This document shows positions 59,683-64,000 of a stretch of DNA of 64,000 bases, in pieces. The DNA is from Cryobacterium sp. SO2. Its GTDB lineage: Bacteria; Actinomycetota; Actinomycetes; Actinomycetales; Microbacteriaceae. The position numbers were made by a program, and so were the translations under genes. The stretch spans positions 3,162,001 through 3,226,000 of the forward strand of contig NZ_CP117849.1 in the NCBI RefSeq assembly GCF_026151165.2. Direction: 5' to 3'. Every line of letters starts with the position of its first letter. Within the stretch, counting starts at the first letter, position 1. The notes under the pieces were generated by a model. It was given only the letters and a program-made list of their open reading frames with translations. It did no database searches and was not told the DNA's origin.

Positions 59683-59990
59683 TGGCCGGCATCCGCAGAC
59701 GCCTCACCAGGTTTCGACAAGCTCAACAAACGACACGGGCACGACCTCGACACCCGCGCCGGTCGAGCCCGTCGAGACCCCGCAAGACAACCCCGCAAAC
59801 GCCTGGCCGGCATCCGCAGACACCTCACCAGGCTTCGACACGCTCAACCAACGACACGGGCACGACCTCGACCCACCCGCTGGTCGAGCTTGTCGAGACC
59901 CCGCGAGACAGCGTCGCCAACGGATGGCCGGCATCCGCAGACGCGTCACCAGGTTTCGACAAGCTCAACCAACGAGACGGGAACGACCGC
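59683..59990. repeat. Three tandem 121-base units, family F
   Basis: Units start with TGGCCGGCATCCGCAGACGC at 59683, 59804 and 59925 (exact 121-base period, the last one partial). Each contains CACCAGGTTTCGACAAGCTC and ends with the roughly complementary GGTCGAGCTTGTCGAGACC, so each unit can fold back on itself. The array fills the 331-base gap between two convergent genes. No gene is supported in it. Confidence 0.9.
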
Positions 59991-59992
59991 CC

Positions 59993-60223
59993 CTAACGGT
60001 CGAGGTCGTCCTCATCGTTGTCGGTCTCGTCGTCGCCGAGGTCGACGAGCCGGTTGTCGGCGTCGTCGCCCCACTCGTCGGCGGTGTCCATGTCGGTGGC
60101 GGCGGTGTCTTCCTCGTCGGGGAGCAGGTCCTCGTCTTCGGGGATCTCCAGGTCGTCGACCAAGCGGTTGTCATCGAGCGCCTCCGGGTCGTGCGGCCAC
60201 AGGCCGCCGGAATCGTTGGTCAC
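59993..60223 (-). CDS. Small, highly acidic protein
   Basis: A 76-residue protein in which Asp and Glu make up close to half of the residues, with two repeats of the word DNRLVD (near residues 18 and 57) and almost no basic residues. GTG at 60223 is chosen because GGAGG lies nine bases upstream; a longer frame exists but has no ribosome site. No family recognised. Such proteins are often disordered or act as DNA mimics or chaperone partners, but nothing here decides. The 192 bases upstream, to the FUSC gene end, hold short GGGCGAC direct repeats only. Confidence 0.65.
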   Translation of the reverse strand: MTNDSGGLWPHDPEALDDNRLVDDLEIPEDEDLLPDEEDTAATDMDTADEWGDDADNRLVDLGDDETDNDEDDLDR

Positions 60224-60415
60224 AATCGAGCCTCCTTCGAAACGTGGACCGACACTGGTGTGAGCGGGGAGCGGGAGAACGGGCGACGGGCGACGGGCGC
60301 GCAGGGTTCCCCGGTGCAGCACACCGTACCTGCGTCTGCGACTGCCGACAAGGCGCGGTCGGGAGCCGGTACGGCAGCGAGGAGACCAGCGGAAAGGAGA
60401 GCCGGCCGCGGAGGC

Positions 60416-61522
60416 TCAGCCCGTCGGGGCCGGTCGCCGGGCCGCGGCGCGGGCCAGGCCGGCGCGCGTGATGACCACGATCACGAGGGCGACCGCGCCG
60501 CCGAGCGCCGTTTCCACGACCCTGTCGACGAGAAGCTCAGAGACCGACGCCGGGCTGGCCAGGTGGGAGACCGTCAGCGCCAGCGGTGTGATGAACAGCA
60601 GGGCGGCGCCGTAGTGCCGGCCGACCAGGATCTCGGCGCCGAACTGGCCGATGCCGATCACGAGGATCAGCACCCACATCGGCGGGCCGGGCAGCAGGAT
60701 CAGCGCGGTGAGCACGACTCCGGCGACGGTGCCGAAGATGCGGTGGAAGGCACGGGAGGTGGAGTGCCTGGCGCCGGGCGGCGGCAGCACGGCCACCACG
60801 CTCACCACGGCCCAGTACGGATGCCCGATGCCCGCCAGTATCGCCAGGCCGCCGGCCACGAGCACCCCCACGAGCATCTGCGCGATCGAGAGCCAGACCA
60901 GCCGGTCGCGGTACGCGGCCCGGTTGATCCGGGGGCGCCGGGGCAACGCCTTGAACAGCGCGGCGGAGCGCTCCGGCGCGGCCTTGCGCACGGCCCAGCC
61001 CGACATGGTGACGAGCCAGGCGAACGCGGCGCCGGCCGCCCCCACGAGCAGACTCGGCAGCACGTCGCCGGGTTCAGTGGGCACCTGCGCGCACACCGTG
61101 TAAGCGAACACGAAGAACAGCGGTGTGCCGGGGAACAGCCCGGTGCTGCTGATCAGCAGCACCCCGAGCACGATCACGGCCATCAGACCGAGCGTGAGCA
61201 GCGCCAGCGGCGCGCCGATGGCGGCCATCACGAGCCCGAAGCCGATGCTGCCGAGCATCCCGACCGCCGCGATGCTCACGGAGCGGGCCCGTAGCCGGTA
61301 CGGTTCGCCGCGCCCGAACAGCGCGGTCATGCCGCCGAAGGTGGCGTACACCGCCCAGTCGACACGGCCGGCGATCACCAGCACGATGAGGGGAACCACC
61401 ATCGCGAGCGTCGCCCGGCTGGCCACCTCCAGGTCGAGGGCGCGCACCGACCGCGCCCACTGCCTCAGGGATTCGGGCCGGGCGGGCGCATCCGCTGAAT
61501 CGTCGTGGTGCGGGCCGGTCAC
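60416..61522 (-). CDS. FUSC-family (aromatic acid exporter-like) membrane protein
   Basis: A 368-residue membrane protein with two blocks of about five helices, the FUSC/YccS-type arrangement. Indicators are SRATLAMVVPLIVLVIAGRVDWAVYATFGG (two blocks near residue 36) and GIGHPYWAVVSVVAVLPPPGARHSTSRAFHRI near residue 230, where the HPYWA(V/A) and RxxxR patterns are typical. Relatives export p-hydroxybenzoate or fusaric acid; no substrate is known here. GTG start overlapping the pcrA stop (GTGA). Confidence 0.88.
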   Translation of the reverse strand: MTGPHHDDSADAPARPESLRQWARSVRALDLEVASRATLAMVVPLIVLVIAGRVDWAVYATFGGMTALFGRGEPYRLRARSVSIAAVGMLGSIGFGLVMAAIGAPLALLTLGLMAVIVLGVLLISSTGLFPGTPLFFVFAYTVCAQVPTEPGDVLPSLLVGAAGAAFAWLVTMSGWAVRKAAPERSAALFKALPRRPRINRAAYRDRLVWLSIAQMLVGVLVAGGLAILAGIGHPYWAVVSVVAVLPPPGARHSTSRAFHRIFGTVAGVVLTALILLPGPPMWVLILVIGIGQFGAEILVGRHYGAALLFITPLALTVSHLASPASVSELLVDRVVETALGGAVALVIVVITRAGLARAAARRPAPTG

Positions 61523-63999
61523 TCGATCTTCTCGATCGGGGCGATCTTGATCAGCAGCTTCTTCGCCCCGCTCGTGTCGAACTGTACGTGCGCGATGCGC
61601 TTGGTGCCTTCACCGGTGACCTGGTTCACCCGGCCGTCGCCGAAGTCCACGTGACGGATGCGGTCGCCCGCGTTGAGGGTGAGGTCGCCGTTGTCACGCA
61701 CCTGCGCGGTGACCCGGTTGGCCCACTCGGTCTTTGGCTTGGGCGCGGGCGGCAGCTGGCCGGGCGTGCCGCTGCGGGAGCCGAAGCCGCCGCCGTCCCT
61801 GCGGGCGTTGAGCGCCCGCGGCTGCGTGCCGCCCCGGGAGTTGGCCATGCCGGGCGACTGCTTCCAATCGATCAGCGTCGCCGGGATCTCCTGCAGGTAG
61901 CGGCTGGGCATGGCCACGTTCACCTCGCCGAACTGGGCGCGGGTCATCGCCAGCGACAGGTACAGCCGCTGCCGGGCGCGGGTGATGCCCACGTAGAACA
62001 GGCGCCGTTCCTCGGCCGGGCCGCCGGGCTCGCCGGCCGACATCTGGTGCGGCAGCAGCCCCTCCTCGACGCCGGTGAGGAACACGGCCTCGTACTCGAG
62101 GCCCTTGGCGGTGTGCAGCGTCATCAGCGATACCGTGCCGGAGGCGTCGTCGAGGTCGTCGGCGGCGGCGACAAGCGACACCTGGGTGAGGAAGTCGACC
62201 AGGCCGGCGTCGGGGTTCTCCCGGTTGAAGTCCTTGGTCTGGGCGACGAGCTCCTCGATGTTCTCCGCCCGCACCTCGTCCTGCGCGTCGCGGCTGGCCC
62301 GCAGCACGGCGAGCAGGCCGCTTTCGGCGAGCAGGAAGCTGAGCAGGTCGCTGACGTTGGAGGCTCCGGCCGGGTTTTCCGGATCCATCATGAGCGCGGC
62401 CGAGTCGAGCAGGGTGGCCAGCTGCAGGATGGCGCCGGTCACCTTGGGGCCGAGCCCCAGGCCGCCGGAGTCGCGCATGGCCTGCCGGAAGGTGATGCCG
62501 TTCGTCTCGGCGAAGCTGGCCAGCTGGGTTTCGGTGGCCGGGCCGATGCCGCGCTTGGGGGTGTTCAGGATCCGGCGGAGCGCCAACTCGTCTTGCGGGT
62601 TGGCGACCGCGATGAGGTACGCCAGCGCATCCTTGATCTCGGCGCGTTCGTAGAACTTGGTGCCGCCGACGACCCGGTACGGCACCGCGGCCCGCACCAG
62701 GATCTCTTCCAGCGCACGGGTCTGCGCGTTGGTGCGATAGAACACGGCCATGTCGCGGTAGGCCATGCCCTTCTGGTGCAGCACCTCGATCTCGTCGGCC
62801 ACGAACTGGGCCTCGTCGTGCCCGTTGTACGCGGTGTAGCCCACGATCTTCTCGCCGTCGCCGCCGGCGCTCCAGAGCCGCTTCTCCCGGCGGTCGAAGT
62901 TGTTGCCGATCACGGCGTTCGCGGCGGAGAGGATGTTCTGGGTGGAGCGGTAGTTCTGCTCGAGCAGGATCACCTTGGTACCGGGGAAGTCCCGTTCGAA
63001 CTCGGTGATGTTGCGGCTGGAGGCGCCACGGAAGGCGTAGATGGACTGGTCGGAGTCGCCGACGACGGTGAGGCTCGCACCGGGGATCTGGCCGGAGGCA
63101 TCCTGCAGGTTCTTGACGTGCAGGCCCTGATCCTCCATGTCATCGGCGAGTTCGGCGTCGACCGGGCGGGTGAGCTCCCGCACCAGGGCGTACTGGGCGT
63201 GGTTGGTGTCCTGGTATTCGTCGACCAGGATGTGCCGGAACCGGCGCCGGTACAGCGCCGCGACCTTGGGGAAGGCCCGGAACAGGAACACCGTCTCGCC
63301 GATCAGGTCGTCGAAGTCGAGGGCGCTGGCCGCCCGGAGGCGCCGGGTGTACTGGCGGAAGATCTCGACGAACATGACCTCCTGCGGGTCGCTCATGTTC
63401 GCGTTGCGAGCGTAGGAATCGACATCCGCCAGCTCGTTCTTGAGCTTGGAGATCTTGGAGGCGACGTTGCCGGGGGTGAAACCGAGGGTGTCGGCGTCGA
63501 GCTGCTTGATGATGCGCTTGATCGTGACTTTGCTGTCGGCGGAGTCGTAGATGCTGAAGTTGGTCGACAGGCCCGCGCTCTCGGCCTCGCGGCGCAGGAT
63601 GCGCACACAGGAGGAGTGGAAGGTGCTGATCCACATGCCGTCAGAGGCCTGGCCGAGCAGGGCCTTGACCCGTTCGCGCATCTCGGCGGCGGCCTTGTTG
63701 GTGAAGGTGATTGCGAGGATCTGGCTGGGCCAGGCCTCGCGGCTCTCGATCAGGCCGGCCACCCGACGGGTGAGCACACTGGTCTTGCCGGAGCCGGCGC
63801 CGGCCACGATGAGCAGGGCGGGCCCGCGGTACTTCACGGCCTCGAGCTGCTGCGGGTTGAGTCCGTCGAACAACGGGCTCTGGTACGAGTCGTCGGCACC
63901 GGTGCTGCCGGAGCCGATCGGTCCGCGGCCGTCCAGGATGATCGGGGTCGCCGACGACCTGGGTGCGGGGGTGTTGGGCAGGTCTGAGGACAATGTCAT
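61519..63999 (-). CDS. pcrA: ATP-dependent DNA helicase PcrA/UvrD type
   Basis: Superfamily 1A 3'-5' helicase used in nucleotide excision repair and replication restart. The 826-residue protein has Q-motif LNPQQLEAVKY, motif I AGAGSGKTSVL, Ia ITFTNKAAAEMRERV, II VDEYQDTNHAQY, III TVVGDSDQSIYAFRGA, IV LEQNYRST, V VSLMTLHTAKGLEYEAVFL and VI EERRLFYVGITRARQRLYLS. A C-terminal Tudor-like part (GDRIRHVDFGDGRVNQVTG) for RNA polymerase binding follows. The ATG at 63999 is one base from the window edge; a longer form starting outside cannot be excluded. Confidence 0.95.
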   Translation of the reverse strand: MTLSSDLPNTPAPRSSATPIILDGRGPIGSGSTGADDSYQSPLFDGLNPQQLEAVKYRGPALLIVAGAGSGKTSVLTRRVAGLIESREAWPSQILAITFTNKAAAEMRERVKALLGQASDGMWISTFHSSCVRILRREAESAGLSTNFSIYDSADSKVTIKRIIKQLDADTLGFTPGNVASKISKLKNELADVDSYARNANMSDPQEVMFVEIFRQYTRRLRAASALDFDDLIGETVFLFRAFPKVAALYRRRFRHILVDEYQDTNHAQYALVRELTRPVDAELADDMEDQGLHVKNLQDASGQIPGASLTVVGDSDQSIYAFRGASSRNITEFERDFPGTKVILLEQNYRSTQNILSAANAVIGNNFDRREKRLWSAGGDGEKIVGYTAYNGHDEAQFVADEIEVLHQKGMAYRDMAVFYRTNAQTRALEEILVRAAVPYRVVGGTKFYERAEIKDALAYLIAVANPQDELALRRILNTPKRGIGPATETQLASFAETNGITFRQAMRDSGGLGLGPKVTGAILQLATLLDSAALMMDPENPAGASNVSDLLSFLLAESGLLAVLRASRDAQDEVRAENIEELVAQTKDFNRENPDAGLVDFLTQVSLVAAADDLDDASGTVSLMTLHTAKGLEYEAVFLTGVEEGLLPHQMSAGEPGGPAEERRLFYVGITRARQRLYLSLAMTRAQFGEVNVAMPSRYLQEIPATLIDWKQSPGMANSRGGTQPRALNARRDGGGFGSRSGTPGQLPPAPKPKTEWANRVTAQVRDNGDLTLNAGDRIRHVDFGDGRVNQVTGEGTKRIAHVQFDTSGAKKLLIKIAPIEKIE

Positions 64000-64000
64000 G

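Noticed and set aside
61588..63987. A 799-residue open frame on the plus strand opposite pcrA
   Set aside because: Antisense shadow of a well-supported helicase; no motif, composition typical of third-position GC bias.

Overview
The window is GC-rich, densely packed actinobacterial chromosome. Several features suggest the order Micrococcales, probably family Microbacteriaceae: a SigK/RskA pair, a PerM-PurN-PurH block, a fused MrpA/B antiporter subunit, frequent GTG/TTG starts and many leaderless promoters. The family assignment is inference from gene content. No insertion sequence, prophage, CRISPR array or integrase is visible. It reads as core chromosome whose intergenic spaces are filled with palindromic repeats.

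Layout. 1-3.1 kb: phosphate uptake genes pstC-pstA-pstB, preceded by what looks like the tail of pstS. 3.1-3.6 kb: a tandem palindromic repeat array. 3.6-7.1 kb: a class IV aminotransferase, the anti-sigma/sigma pair rskA-sigK with its own SigK-type promoter, and a conserved unknown gene. 7.27 kb: tRNA-Lys(UUU). 7.9-13.1 kb: a molybdoenzyme module (FdhF/YdeP-type oxidoreductase, FdhD, a degenerate ThiF/MoeB-like protein, a DUF6457 protein). 13.2-17.6 kb: cupin, MarR/OhrR-type regulator with a visible operator, a Cys-containing small protein, serine hydrolase, DUF445 protein. 17.6-21.9 kb: galactose locus galM-deoR facing galT-galK. 21.9-25.6 kb: YbaK deacylase, gamma carbonic anhydrase, folD, and glyA behind a ZTP riboswitch. 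25.6-32 kb: Mrp cation/proton antiporter operon. 32-41 kb: asparagine permease, two MFS exporters, a free-standing riboflavin kinase, purU, a P-type metal ATPase. 41-45 kb: icd, acetyltransferase, alkyltransferase-like protein, FAD oxidoreductase, small cupin. 45-49 kb: a heterodimeric ABC exporter with a 30-residue signal-peptide-like ORF upstream. 49-55 kb: DDAH, MscS channel, purH-purN-perM. 55-64 kb: APC permease, sucD-sucC, a DUF3054 protein, an acidic small protein, a FUSC protein and the PcrA/UvrD helicase.

How parts fit together. folD, glyA, purU, purN and purH all handle tetrahydrofolate one-carbon units, and glyA carries the riboswitch that senses ZTP/ZMP, the purine intermediate that accumulates when 10-formyl-THF runs short. 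icd and sucCD (TCA cycle) share a palindromic motif upstream, suggesting one regulator. The fdhF-like, fdhD, ThiF-like and DUF6457 genes form a molybdenum-enzyme maturation group.

The most unusual signals are: (1) at least six families of intergenic palindromic or tandem repeats, one of which brackets two single-gene units on both sides; (2) about fifteen genes whose start codon lies 6-7 bases after a TANNNT hexamer, i.e. probable leaderless mRNAs; (3) the ZTP riboswitch on glyA; (4) a MoeB-like protein lacking the adenylation loop; (5) a tiny secreted-leader-like ORF ahead of an ABC exporter.
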